DNA from: Gymnorhina tibicen
Lineage: Eukaryota > Chordata > Aves > Passeriformes > Artamidae
Reading direction: 5' to 3'
DNA: 64,000 bases
Assembly (NCBI GenBank): GCA_013399875.1
Contig: VXAZ01008128.1
Location: 186,001-250,000, forward strand
The position numbers were made by a program, and so were the translations under genes. The stretch's first letter is position 1; every line of letters starts with the position of its first letter. The notes under the pieces were generated by a model that was not told the origin of the DNA, did not search any database, and was given only the letters and a program-made list of their open reading frames with translations. This document shows, piece after piece, positions 14,001-26,042 of the stretch.

Positions 14001-17000
14001 TTAGATTCCCACCTTCAAGGTCCATCCATGCCATTGCTTACCAGGCGCAGAAAGCATTATTCTATGGTACAAGACTCCACTGGCATACTAGTAGATAAAT
14101 CCAAAGAAGAAAAATTTAGCTGGATAAATTTCTTAAATTATTATATTGCGCGTTAAAATTACACACAAGCAGAGCTAATACACTTGTTATTCAACTTAAA
14201 ATCAAAGCTCTGCCTAGCAGTTAACACTCAGAATTGAACTGTGGATGTGCTCCCTGTCACCTCAAAGCCAGTGACTACCACTTTTCATCAACCAGGGATT
14301 AGATATCCATCTTTCACATAGCTCTAGCACAGCCTTCAGGAAACAGTCATCATGTACAGTGGTGTTAGCAGGCACATAAATACAAACATCCCACCATTCA
14401 ACAGGCAGCAGTAGTTGTGCTTGCATGGAGTTACTCTTTCACTTCATTTAATAATCTGCCAAGTCTTCTGCAGAGATACCTCAGCTCACTGTTCTGCACC
14501 AGTATTGGCTTGTGACTGCAGAGTTGCCAGACTCACTGGAGCACAAGCTTATCTAAATCTGAGCAGACACAGTGAACAAACAAAAGCAGACTGGACATAA
14601 TATCAGCAGATTTTCAAAACCATAATACCCAATTACATCATTAATTCTATTATTCAATCCAGTTCTTGTGCCACCTCAGCAAGCTATCTGTCTAGTTAAA
14701 TCTTATCTTCGCTACTACATTAGCTGCCCCAAAAACCTTGTCACTAAATGCCATATCGAAAAGTCCTCAATTGGTAGAGAAGTCACACTTCAAAATACAA
14801 CACCCATTCAAACATCTGCAACAACATACATTGTTCTCTCTCAAATCCATTTATATTACTCAATACTGAAAGCCAATTAGAAAAAAACATGATGGGTCTT
14901 ATGTTAAGGCAAAGGGACGAGAAATTGCTCATCTAAAACTTCCATAACTACAGCTGCGAAGCAGCCACATGAGGATGTAGCAATTAAAAGTACAAGATTT
15001 AAGTGCATGTAAATAGATTTGGTGGGTATCAAACTAAATGGTAAAATGAAACACTGCATATGGAAAATAATCCTTCAGCAAAAATTACTCTTCATTCTTG
15101 CAAAACTTGATCATTTGAAAATCTAGAAAACTTCAGATACAGATTTTCAAACTATTATTTGTCAAGTGAATGCATCTTATTCCCTTCAGCAAGTTGTCCT
15201 CATTTTCTTCAAAACTCAAAAATCCTTCTAGGGGGAAGTTAAGTTGAAAGTCCTCTATATAAAAATATCTCCCTTCACATTCTTTTCTCGTATTTCTCAG
15301 CCCTGAATTTAGAAAAGTAATTCCACAACATATTCGCTGAAACTCCTAATATAAATACACCAAATCTCACAGTCTGTAATGAGTGTTACATTAAACATGA
15401 GCAGGGACTGTGCAATCTGTGAGCCACCACTGCCCTCATCCGGGAGAAGACTGAATCTCATGTTCTACTGGGAAAGACTTTTAATTTTCCACACGATTGT
15501 TTGTATCATTAGTTTTGATACTATAGATATGAGAATACATACTGTCATTTACATTTTCCATCAACTGTGAGGGGTCCTCTCTCAACAAAGGGATTCCTTT
15601 TAGATCCCCAAGCAAGACAAGGAGAAAAACCTGCTAGTACACCTGGGCAAACAAACAAAAAAAAATCACCAAAGCAAGAAACCCACAGCATTCGCTTTCA
15701 CACGAGTGATAAGTGATTTCAGTGCCGAATCCATCTACATACAAATGCAAGCACCAAATATGCAGTGCAAAAATATCAAAAGCTGAAAACAGCTGGGATT
15801 CAGATAAAATAGAAAGAGGTAATAGAACAAAAATTAGCGACAATGGGAATAGCTTAAATGTGCTCCAGTGTTATTCATAAAGGCATAACTACTCAAAGGT
15901 GGATGAAAAACCAACATAAAGGGGGCAGAAGGACAAAAACTGCTATTGAACAGATACGATTTCCAAAAAAGGCAGGGAAATGGAGTCATGACAAGAAAAA
16001 TTTGATTAACCGTAATTTAATCCAAGTCAATGTGTCACAAACAATAAGGAGCCAGATCAGTTTAAAGGAGCAGAAGGAATCTCATAGCTTTGACCCACCA
16101 TGACACAGAAACAGAAAAAACCCAGCCAACCAAACAAAAAAAACAACCAACACTGATCAAACATTATTTTGCTCTCCTCTTAAGTAAATCACAGCCCTAT
16201 CAAAATAAGTTAGCTTTTTAAACAATAATTTCAGCTGTTAACATTTGATTATAGCAAAAAAGCTTTTTGAAATGCATCTATTCCACAAAACATACATTCA
16301 TAAAGAGCATTCTGTGCCATTTAAGTTGATTTTTAAACACTCCCTTCAGAAGCTGGAGTCATGATTATATTTTTAAGGAAAATATTTAGTTAACTGTTTA
16401 GTCTAAATTAATCCCTAGCAGTATCATTAAATATTTGCCTGTTTATTCCTTCAATGCACTACTAATTTGGCCCTTTTCACAAAAAAAAAAAAGCTAAGCC
16501 ATCCCTCCTGAGACTGGTAGCCCAGTCCCTAAAACTGGTAGCAAATTCTGAGGGCCACAAGCTAAATTTTAACTGTTCAGCAATCAGTGCTGGTTTCTGC
16601 AGAAATTACTTGTCTCAGGTGTTTTAGATCTTGTACTGGGAGGGTGACACAGGCAGAAGTCAGTGATGCTGCTCACAAGCATTTATTTATTTAACCAAGG
16701 AAGAATGTTTTCCATGTTTTCAACAAACAGCCGGCAGCTTTGGCCAGCTGTGAGCAGGTTGCAGGGCACTTACCCCCACTACATGATTACTGAGTACTTC
16801 TAGGGTTGTTTGAGCCTCCAAGTGGTATCAGAGACCACTGACCAAAAAACTTGGAACTCTATATACAGTAATGTAAGAAAACTATGACTAAAATAAGTAG
16901 GGGTATGTACAGGTTGGAGGGCAAGGTAAGAGTAGCACTGGGGGGACTGCAGCATCTCTTTCAATTGCCAAATTTCACAGCACCACCTCTCTATACTATA

Positions 17001-19617
17001 TATTAAAAACTAAAAAATAGACTTCCTTTGCCCTCCTTGGGACCCACTTTCCAAACGTGCAGCACCAGACAACCACAACAGGGCTCATGTTTACCTCAGA
17101 GACAACACTCTCACTCCAGCTACATTTGTCTGACATTTTACATTCACACATTAGGAGACAATGACTATTTCTGGACTGCAAAATACTATCTGAAGGACAG
17201 ACAGATTATATGCTGTGAATTCTAAAGTGGCAGGTTGCTATGGTTTCCCACTGCAAGAACAAAATTCATTAGGTTATCTGAAGATCTTCACTAAAACCAA
17301 AAGGGGCCATCAGGGAAGCAGCCTGTCCTTTAATCACAGCTCTACCTTTGTGAACACCAGTCCATTTTTCTCCTGAAACAGCTTTTGGAAAGAAGAATGT
17401 AGTTCTGCATATGAACTGAAATATCCTGATGCTTCATCTTCTGAGATAAGCTCTAACCACAGAGTTGGCACAACATGGATACTGACTGACTTGCAAACTG
17501 CTGCACTATAAACCTATGGTTTAGAAAAAGATACTTAACTCTTGATTGTTTAAACTACTACCTGAACTACTTAACTCATTTGGTAAATCACATTAGGAAT
17601 TAGCAGACACTCTTTTCTTGAAAGTAAGACACAGATAACAGGACAAACTATTTCTTCTTTAAAAAGACACAAACCCAGCCAAGGCAAATCCCCATGACCA
17701 GGTATCACCTTGCTTCTGAAGGTTGTGGCAGGCATAATGTCTGCAAGTTACTTTTTTTTCCCCCCAACAATCTTTTCTGTGTATTTTTGCTTTTGTATCT
17801 CCAAGTCCTACATGATCTATCAAACAAAAACTACTTGCTCACACCATCTCTTTGGGCTCATCAGCCAAGTACGGTGCCAGAGATCCCCAGGTACAGCTTT
17901 TAGCAAACTGTTTTCAACTATTGAGAGCTCCTGAGCTCTCAGTTAGTGTTTCAAGTTGCATTCATTTGGGATTTATCAAAAATTTGATTTTTCTTAAAAG
18001 AAAAAAAAAGCTTCAAAGTGCAAGTGACTTCTTAATATTTTTTTCTTAACAAAAAAAGTCAAACTATGTATTTCCATCATGTCAAGTCTCAGCTTAGAGG
18101 GCTCACCAGCTGTTATTCCAGAGTAGTCAGGAACAATGAGCTCATTATCAGTAAGCCTAAAGCAAATGCACAGCACCCACACAACCGTTGGAAACATTCC
18201 GTCCATAAGCAAAAAAAAATTAAAATATTGAAACATGAAGCATGACTTTGTACTGTCTTGTAATGACTCAAGTATTTCTAAAAGTTCTTTCTGAAGGAAA
18301 CTGACACTGTCCCCAGGCTGCTCCTCTCAGGGTGATTAACAAAAACACACACACACTTTTGCAGGCTTATTAATCATCACAAGTGCCTGGTCTCAGCTTT
18401 CCCTGTCTGTTCAACAAATTACCCTGTGTTCCAAGTCCAGCTGATATGACTCTTCCTAGAAAAGCAGTCCTGAATCTTCTCAAGGCAGGAGAAAATACCT
18501 GGCTGAAAATTATTGGCTTAGAAGATATAACCACGAAGAGTACAGGACTGCTGCTAGTTTTTAAATTTACACTGCAGATCCATGATTTCATGTAATCATA
18601 ACTTACACGTTACATTTAATCAATATGAACTACTTTTCCATGCCATTGCCTCAGTCCAGAATCCTTAGTGCCAGAACAGAAAACAGGCCAGTGATTTTGC
18701 CGGCTGTCAGTTGCTTCAAACCAGATTCATGGCCCACTGCCTTTTACAGCGCTCCCTTAGTCTATTTTTAAGAGCAATTTGATAAATAAAAGCTATTTAA
18801 AACAAGCAGCATGAAAAGAAGTATCATTTGCTTCACATGATTATTATGTGCATAGTAATGACAGGAAGAATACTGCAAATGTTTTCCAACTCTTAAAAAA
18901 AAAAAAAAGAAGAACACTTCCTTTGCAATATATAATTTTGAATTTTAATTTAGATAACTCAGACTATTTACTGGCAACATAAATATCCATATTCATGACA
19001 TCTGATTTACTATAATCTTTATTTCTGGTGTTCTGCATCTGTGAATACTTGAAGTACTTGAGTTTGCATTCATGGGCAATTATATGGGAATGTCATCCAG
19101 TAGCAACAGATTGATTTACAGAGTTTGTAGCACCAAAAGACAATTCATTTTCTCTCAGATGAGCTGTGGCATGAGACCTGGGGTTGATGCTTCTACCCTC
19201 ATTTTTTTAACAAATTACCTTTTTTTGTCTAATGGACACTCAAATCAGGGACATTATAATGAGGGTCAAACCAGTGCCTTTTAGATGCATTCTCTCTACC
19301 AGCGGTTTGCAAAGGTCTGAGGAAGGAAGTGACATGGACAGCAAGTAGAAACTTAGAAGTTAGATTTCATGCAAGTGAATAGTGTTTTAGAGGGCAAAGA
19401 GGCACAGGCGTGGTATTTGGTCATTTCACCTTCACACCCAAGGGCTCCCTCATGCTGACTTCCACTGAGCCTTCCAGAAATCCAAGCACTTGCTATGCAA
19501 ATCACATTTTTCTTAAAAATCTCTGCATCTCTAACTACACTTCCTTCTATTCTTGCCTGCTGGAAGGTCTTCTGAAATACAAAGATCCTTCCAATAAAAC
19601 AAATTTTAATTAATTTC
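8038..19617. other. Long intergenic stretch, no gene recognised
   Basis: About 11.6 kb of AT-rich DNA. The longest open frames (109-144 codons near 9782-10137 and 13597-14156) overlap in different frames, have no recognisable domain, and lack conserved splice context. Simple repeats include an A-rich run near 9420-9462, (AATA)n at 11120-11138 and short poly(A) tracts near 16482 and 18896. I see no tRNA, rRNA or CR1 element. It may hold regulatory DNA that cannot be identified by eye. Confidence 0.5.
11120..11138. repeat. (AATA)n microsatellite
   Basis: Five tandem copies of a TAAA/AATA tetranucleotide in AT-rich intergenic DNA. Confidence 0.85.
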
Positions 19618-19623
19618 CACAGG

Positions 19624-20226
19624 TGTTGTGGTGGCCCAGCCCTCTCCAGGGCTGTGGCATGTGGCTGCCACTCAGGCCGATGACATCACCTGGGTGGATT
19701 TCCCCGCCCATGACAGTGATCCCGAGGGTGGATCCATGGGCGGGATTGAAGGGTAAGCCACCTCCTCTTGGGCAGCCCCTGAGCCCTAGCCACCTCCCCC
19801 GTTCTAGTAAGTTCTCCCTACCTCTGTTGTTGATTGGTCCTCCAGTTGTCACTCCTGCCCCCATCCTGTTTGTATTGGTTATGTCCCTATTGTTCCTCCC
19901 CTATGACTGTACCCCATTGGTTGAACCCTGGACCCTCCCCTGTATAAGAGAACGGACCCTCAGATTCTTGCGCCTTTTGTGCCTCAGCCCCTTTCAAAAT
20001 CCTTTGGCTAATAAAGGTCTTTGGAAATCTCAGCAGGAGGTCCCTCCACTTCTTCGCCCCTGGCTATGCGCTTTGGCTCTTTACACCGAGCTGCTCCAGT
20101 GTGCTCCCTGCGACGAGGAGCCAGTGACTGGCTACCAACCGCCCTATTGCAGTGTCGCTCTAGGACTGCTGCGGAAGGGATGCTGCATCCCCTCCGGCCG
20201 AGGGCACGCCACCCCGAGCAGTGTCA
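19624..20226 (+). mobile_element. Solo LTR, family B (ERVK-like), copy 2
   Basis: A 603-bp LTR beginning TGTTGTGG and ending AGCAGTGTCA. It has a perfect 6-bp target-site duplication CACAGG (19618-19623 and 20227-20232). A TATA-like box TATAAG is at 19943-19948 and a poly(A) signal AATAAA at 20010-20015, which fixes the sense strand as plus, the same as CCNG1 about 2.6 kb downstream. It is clearly homologous to 7439-8031. The duplicated target falls in a CACAG|GTAAGT context, giving a perfect splice-donor consensus at 20231/20232 just outside the LTR and an AG acceptor-like end at 19622 on the left. The 209-codon open frame through it is LTR sequence, not a gene. Confidence 0.92.
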
Positions 20227-20232
20227 CACAGG

Positions 20233-22300
20233 TAAGTGATAGGAAGAATTAAACAAACCAACAATAAATCCGCAGTAAGTACAATAGAAGAAACTAGTTT
20301 GAATATCGCTTTTGATGCATATATTGAGCAAATAAGGGGATAAAGCTCGTGGATGCATGAAACAGTCCCTATTTTACGGTCCTTCAAAGGAAGGAGCACA
20401 ACTGCAGAGGCTTCCCAGAGAGCTGCTCTCTCACCATCTCCTCCTTTGGTGACAACAGAACAATGAATACTGGTAAGGACAGCCATTAACAGAGAGGATA
20501 TGCTGAGTGCTTTTAACAGCCAATTGCGATCACCGAATTCAAAGTGACTCAAGCCATTGCTTTAGTGAGTTCTCACTCCTGTGATAACACACGCAATGCC
20601 CTTGCCAGTATTTAGCCAGCGTTTCTAAACAGCTGAAACCCCACACATAAGAACATCTTTTGCTGAACAAAAATACCTTATAACTTCACTAACAACATTA
20701 CTCCAAGACATAATAATAATACTGAAAACAATTACAGTTTCCCATAGTTACAACGGCCTCCCTCTGGGAGCAAATCCATCACGCTGCTTATTTCAGGCAG
20801 AGGGGACCAGAATTTATTCACACCAGTCATAGTTTGTTGCTGGGTGCCTCTATACTGGAATTATTACTGGCTAACAAAAGTACCATGTTCTGAACAACTG
20901 CAGTAACAGCTACCACATCTGTCAGCTGAATTGTCTCAATTTGAGGATGCATGCCTCTATGAAAGTCCTCTACTCCTGGCACATGCAACAAGCTCTAATG
21001 TTCTTACCATTAAAAGGAAACGCTGTGCTATAGCGGAGTGTGAAGTACTGCCTGGAACAGGTGTTGGCTGTTTGCAATTTGCCACCACTTAAAAGTGCAA
21101 CTCAACCTTCCTCTGTTTCAAAGGAAGGCATAAAGCGCTTGAGAAATAAAGCTTACAGCAAGTGCAAAACACACATGCTCAAAAGCAGAATATGTAGAGA
21201 CAAAAATCCCACTCTCACACTACATGGGATGACTTGGCTTGTGCATTCAGGTGTCAGCTATCAGAGCTAGCAAAAAAGTGGTACCAAAAACGCTGGCTAA
21301 AACCTAAATAAATCACTCAACCTTCCTTTCAGGGAGATTTCTGAACATCAAACAAGCTGATAGACTTCACTGAAAAAAACGCATTCTTCTCAGGATAATT
21401 ATCACCTAGGCTTTATTGCTTTATCTTAGTCTTCCCAAGATAATTTCTAAAAACCATAAAATCCACCTGGATTTGAACTCTTTCATGCCCTCCTGAGATG
21501 AAGGACTTCCTCCCATCAGCAAGCCATGTATATGTTCAATATCAGCACTGATAAAACCAGTTTAGAGGTGTGTATCACTTCTTGTATTAGTGACATACCA
21601 ATATGTATGTTTTCTTTAAAGAGGGAAAAGATCAAATACAGCTAAGAGGTTTGCCTTCCTAAAAACCTTTCTTTTTCAGAAAAGGTTGGTTCACTCCTCA
21701 AGAGAATTTTAAGCCTTTCAAGCAATTCACAGTAACCCTCACAAAATATCTTGAAAATTTTAGGCTGGAGAAGAAATAACACCTCAACAGCTCTAAGAAA
21801 AAACTTAAGTACCTTGAACCCATTGAAATACGATCATACTGGTCTGCAAAATAGATTCTTCAGCCATTGTCCAGTCTTTTTAAGGAAATGTTCACTTTGG
21901 AACATTTATTAAATAAGTAAGTGCCTTAGGCCTCAAACATGCCCAAAACAGAAGCACTTTACAGTAAGCAATTTCCTTTACTTGCCTAAAGTCTGTTCAG
22001 GAGTGGAATATTTTCAGCTCCTGGAATAGTTTTCAATGCTGGTTTGAGTGTTGAATGTGCCATGGAATGATTTTCTCTGCACACCTGGGCTATGTGTGGA
22101 TGAAATTATTTCTGTTGCACATCCTGGCCAGAACAAAATAATGTCTTGATTCTATAACACTAAAAATGTTGTTGGAGGATTTTTGTTTTTCTCGCAGTTT
22201 CAGTGACAATCTCACCTTTCATGAATATACCAAAATATATTGGGGGCCTCAAAAGCGTTAAAGATATGAACCCTTTAGTGCCTTGTACCTGAGAAGGTTC
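20233..22300. other. CCNG1 upstream intergenic DNA
   Basis: About 2 kb between the solo LTR and the CCNG1 CpG island. No coding potential is recognised. It may carry distal CCNG1 control elements. Confidence 0.45.
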
Positions 22301-22305
22301 CAGCC

Positions 22306-23220
22306 GTGCAGGAGGTGAGAGCAGTAACGCGGCGAACCCCGCCAGCCTTCAGCCCTGGGGGACAGCGTCTGCCCTGGCCTGGAAACCCAGCCAGAAGCCA
22401 TCCCAAGCGTTTAGAAGCCATTTATGCTTTAAAAGCCATTTGTACCAGGGCTGGGTGCACGCTCGGGGAGCTCCCAGCGCCCCAACGAGCGAGTCTGTCA
22501 CAGCAGCCTGGGACGGGAGCGGCGGGGCCGGGGCCTTACCGGGGGGTGCGGGCCTCCCGCTCGGGGCAGAAGGCGGCCGGTCCGGTTCCAACAGGAACAC
22601 GGCCCGTCATGCTGCCGGTCCCGCACGTGCCGCCGCTCCCGGTCACGGGGCGATGCAAACACAGACGCGCGCCCGCCTCAGGAGCAGGCGGGGGGCGGGG
22701 CCTGGCGTGGCGGGGCNCGCGCCGGTGCCGCGGGGCCGGACGGTGCCCGGCACTGACCACACGGCCCCGCTCCGGACACTCCGGCCCGCCCGGCTCCTCT
22801 CCTCCCGGGCAGGGAGCGGGGCCGCACAGACAAGGTAAGGGCGCGGGGCCGACTTCCGTCCCGCCGGCTGCGCGGTTGGGTTCCCCGTGCCGTGTACGTC
22901 CCGTCCCCTCCCGTCTTTTCCGTGGGGTGGTCGTTGTCCCTCTGTCCCTCCATACCCCGGCGGAGCGCGCAGGTCGCTCGTCCGCCGGCAGAGCTCTGCG
23001 GCAGCGAGGGGCAGGCCCGGGCATGTCCCAGGAGGCGCCGCCTGCGCGGCCCCGCCGTGCCGCGCACACCCTGGGCTGCGGGGCAAGGGGGTGCCTCGGG
23101 CCTGGGGTGCTCCGTGCGTGTGCCCGGACTGCTGCATCTTGGCTGTAGAGTTTGTGAGGTTTTTGGTGAGTTTTCCGCGTTTTAGCTGTTTGATTGGCTG
23201 GCTTTGTTTTCTCGTGGCAG
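22306..23220 (+). promoter_or_regulatory. CpG island with CCNG1 promoter, non-coding exon 1 and intron 1
   Basis: Base composition switches abruptly to GC-rich with many CpG. A GC box (GGGGCGGGGC) lies at about 22693-22702. A non-coding first exon probably ends at 22834, where CAAG is followed by the donor GTAAGG. The acceptor of exon 2 is CTCGTGGCAG ending at 23220, directly before the start codon. One ambiguous base (n) is at 22717. Long open frames on both strands here are typical by-products of GC-rich DNA with few stops. The transcription start itself cannot be read from sequence. Confidence 0.8.
23009..23028 (+). promoter_or_regulatory. Probable p53 response element in CCNG1 intron 1
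   Basis: Two abutting decamers, GGGCAGGCCC then GGGCATGTCC, match the p53 consensus RRRCWWGYYY twice with no spacer. The second decamer is perfect and the first has one mismatch (G for W), giving 19 of 20. CCNG1 is an established direct p53 target in mammals with sites near exon 1/intron 1. Position and sequence therefore support a conserved element, although binding is inferred. Confidence 0.8.
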
Positions 23221-26042
23221 ATGATCGATACCCTGGCGAGCGGCGAGGCTCGGGACGTGCTGCTCCAGCTCCCCGCAATGCTGGAGCAGGAGCTGCGGGC
23301 TCAGCCCCGGGCCGCCGGCCTCAGGCTGCTCGAGGCTGCCCACGACAATGGCCTGCGAATGACCGCACGGCTGCGAGACTTCGAAGTGAAAGATCTCCTC
23401 AGCTTAACTCAGTTCTTTGGCTTCCACACTGAGACGTTCTCATTAGCTGTGAATTTCTTAGACAGATTCTTGTCAAAAATGAAGGTAAGGCTTTATGTAG
23501 TAGTATAAGCTCTCAGCCTAGTTCCTATTCGGCACTAGAGTGTCGCGGGTTTAGATAAAGGTTAAGCTCCTTCCAGAGATTCTGAATTGCACAGGGCTAA
23601 AAATTGGTGTTCTCCATTCAGATTTTAGTATTGTTAAGAAAGGTGTTTCCTCTGGAGAAGGAAGAGCTAAAGGATGCCCATGGGCTGGGAAACACAGGAT
23701 GTGTTAATGAGTTAGACCAAGACAATCTGTCCTGTTGCACAGATACAAGAACATCTTAAATTACTTCTTATTTAACTGCCTTTTCAACTTATCAATAAGC
23801 CTTGTGTATATCAAGATGCAGTTGAACACTTAAAATTTGGTCAAACATTAGTTAGTATTCTATTCTCCCGTGCAGATGTGACATGCTGACCTGGGTTGTT
23901 TTTAATTGTCTAACAAGACAGGATTTACACTGTAAAATTTGGACAAGAACAAAAGCTTGTTTTCCTTTTGTGTTTAAACAAAAATGAGAAAGCTAGATGG
24001 AATGGATGGGAAAATGATGATTTCAAAGACTTCTGAATCCAGAATAAGCAGTAAAAATGGGGACTGCATTGTCTATGGAATAAAATAAGATAATTTATAT
24101 GTACACGTGTACATATATACGTATGTATATATACTTTAAAAAGAGTTAGAACCCCACAATTTTTTACTATCGCCCAGTATGTACAACACTTTAAGTTCTA
24201 AAAGCTTTCTATTAGGCTATTTTAGAACCTCATTAACAAACCAGTTCTACCTCAAATCAAAATTGCTCTGCAGTCTTGCTTTTGGTGAATGAGATGCAGC
24301 TTATGGTGTGTGACTGTTTCCTTGTTTGGTTAAATAAAGATAAGAATGTATGATAAAAGACTTAGTTTTCAATTTCCAAAAAACAAAACAATCCCCCGCT
24401 CCCCATAGTTTTTTCCTGAAATAGATCGTTGCCTACAGTTTGATACTTACATGTTGTAATAGCTGATCAGAGGCCTTCTTCTTTGAAAATAACAATTCAC
24501 TTTTCTTTAGGTACAGCCTAAACACTTGGGCTGTGTTGGACTCAGCTGCTTCTACTTGGCTGTGAAGGCATCAGAAGAAGAGAGAAATGTGCCCTTAGCC
24601 ACTGACTTAATTCGAATAAGCCAGTATAGGTTCACCGTTTCAGATATGATGAGAATGGAGAAAATCATATTGGAGAAACTGTGTTGGAAAATCAAAGCTA
24701 CAACAGCCTTCCAATTTCTACAGCTCTATCATTCATTCATTCATGAGAATTTAAGCTGTGAAAGGTACAATAACTAACACTGATTTTGCTATAACTGCCT
24801 ATGATCAGGGAATGTAGAATGTAGAAAAATAAGCAGGGAAATTCCTTGAGTAATTGACCTTTCTATACTTTAAAAACCCCACAAACTTTCCCCCTTGCTA
24901 GTAATTGTCATAAACGTGAGCTTCTGTGGTTTAATGTTATTGTAATTTTAAAAATTGTTTGCATAAATTGAGTATGCTCTTTGAGCCGAAAACCAAACTT
25001 GCTCAGTAATGATGGTATAATAAATCTCTGCTTATGCTGCAGTGAAGTATTGCCTCATTGTAAAGATTGCAAAATCTGGCTTAAAAAAGATTCCTTTTGC
25101 TAGTAAGCACTGAAATGCCTTCCTTAAGCCTGCTTTGATAATGCAACTCTCCCCAGTGTAACACAAGATTTATTTTTGGCATTGGGACTGCCAAAACTGA
25201 ACACCTGTTTGAATGTAACCCTAGAACTTCTGGGACAAATGAGGCCTTTGTTTAGATAATTAACATTCTTGCTGCTTCTCTGAGTTTCCAGAGTGATACT
25301 GCCTTGATCAATCTTTCATTCCTGTAGATTCATTCATCTGTTTTTATTACAGGACAAAATACCTTAATTTTGAGAGACTTGAGACCCAGCTAAAGGCTTG
25401 TCACTGTAGAATTATGTTTTCTAAGGCCAAGGTAAACATCTTGAAAGTTCAAAAAAAATTAAACTGCTGAAACTTAACAAAGCAGTGTTTAAAAACATTT
25501 TCTCTCTCTGCAGCCTTCTGTCTTGGCACTGTCTATTATGGCGCTAGAGATAGAAGAACAAAAACTGCTGGAATTGACAGAGCCATTGGAATTTCTGCAG
25601 TTACATTCCAAGGTATGTGCAGATAAAATTTCAGGGAAGGATGGAAGAAAAATGCATGGGAAGGTCTACACAGTGGGAAAGGGACAGGTGCATTGGCATA
25701 TTGGTTTCTTTTGTGGCTTTCTTGTGGTTTTTTGGGTTTTTTTCATTTGGCCTGGGATATTTGGCTATCTTGTTGAAGAAGCTGAAAGTACATGTACAAA
25801 GTAAAGATTTAACTAGTTATTTACATATGACATTCTGCCTTGTTATGTAGATAAGCAACAGAGAATTGACCTTCTGGAAGGAGCTGGTGTTAAAGTGCCT
25901 TACGGAATATTCCTCAAGCAAGTGTTCCAAACCAAATGTGCAGAAATTAAAATGGATTGTGTCTGGACGTACAGCTCGGCAGCTTAAACATAGCTACTAC
26001 AGAATAACACACCTTCCTACCATTCCAGAGACCACCTCATAA
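23221..26042 (+). CDS. CCNG1: Cyclin G1
   Basis: The coding exons are 23221-23484, 24511-24764, 25353-25431, 25514-25612 and 25851-26042 (stop TAA). All introns are GT-AG and the phases join exactly to 888 nt, or 295 residues, the same length as human cyclin G1. The start MIDTL sits at the first base of exon 2. The protein closely follows the mammalian one, including the N-terminal run HDNGLRMTARLRDFEVKDL and the cyclin box (about residues 50-150: SLTQFFGF, FLDRFLSKM, GLSCFYLAVK, LEKLCWK). The C-terminus holds WIVSGRTARQLKHSYYRITH. Cyclin G1 is an atypical cyclin induced by p53; known partners of the family include PP2A B' subunits, GAK and MDM2 regulation. The adjacent p53-type element in intron 1 fits this. 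The gene is convergent with NUDCD2 downstream. No break or missing exon is seen. Confidence 0.97.

Noticed and set aside
13597..14156. Overlapping 126- and 144-codon open frames in the intergenic desert
   Set aside because: They lie in two frames over the same DNA, with no domain, no splice support and no homology I recognise. They are best explained by chance.
7439..20226. Two family B LTRs in the same orientation 11.6 kb apart, possibly the ends of one provirus
   Set aside because: Each LTR has its own perfect 6-bp duplication (ACACCC and CACAGG), and there is no gag, pol or env sequence between them. They are two independent solo LTRs.
22306..23148. 280-codon open frame in the CCNG1 CpG island
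   Set aside because: It has low-complexity Pro/Ala/Arg/Gly composition, competing long frames on both strands, an ambiguous base inside, and overlaps promoter, exon 1 and intron 1. This is typical of GC-rich non-coding DNA.
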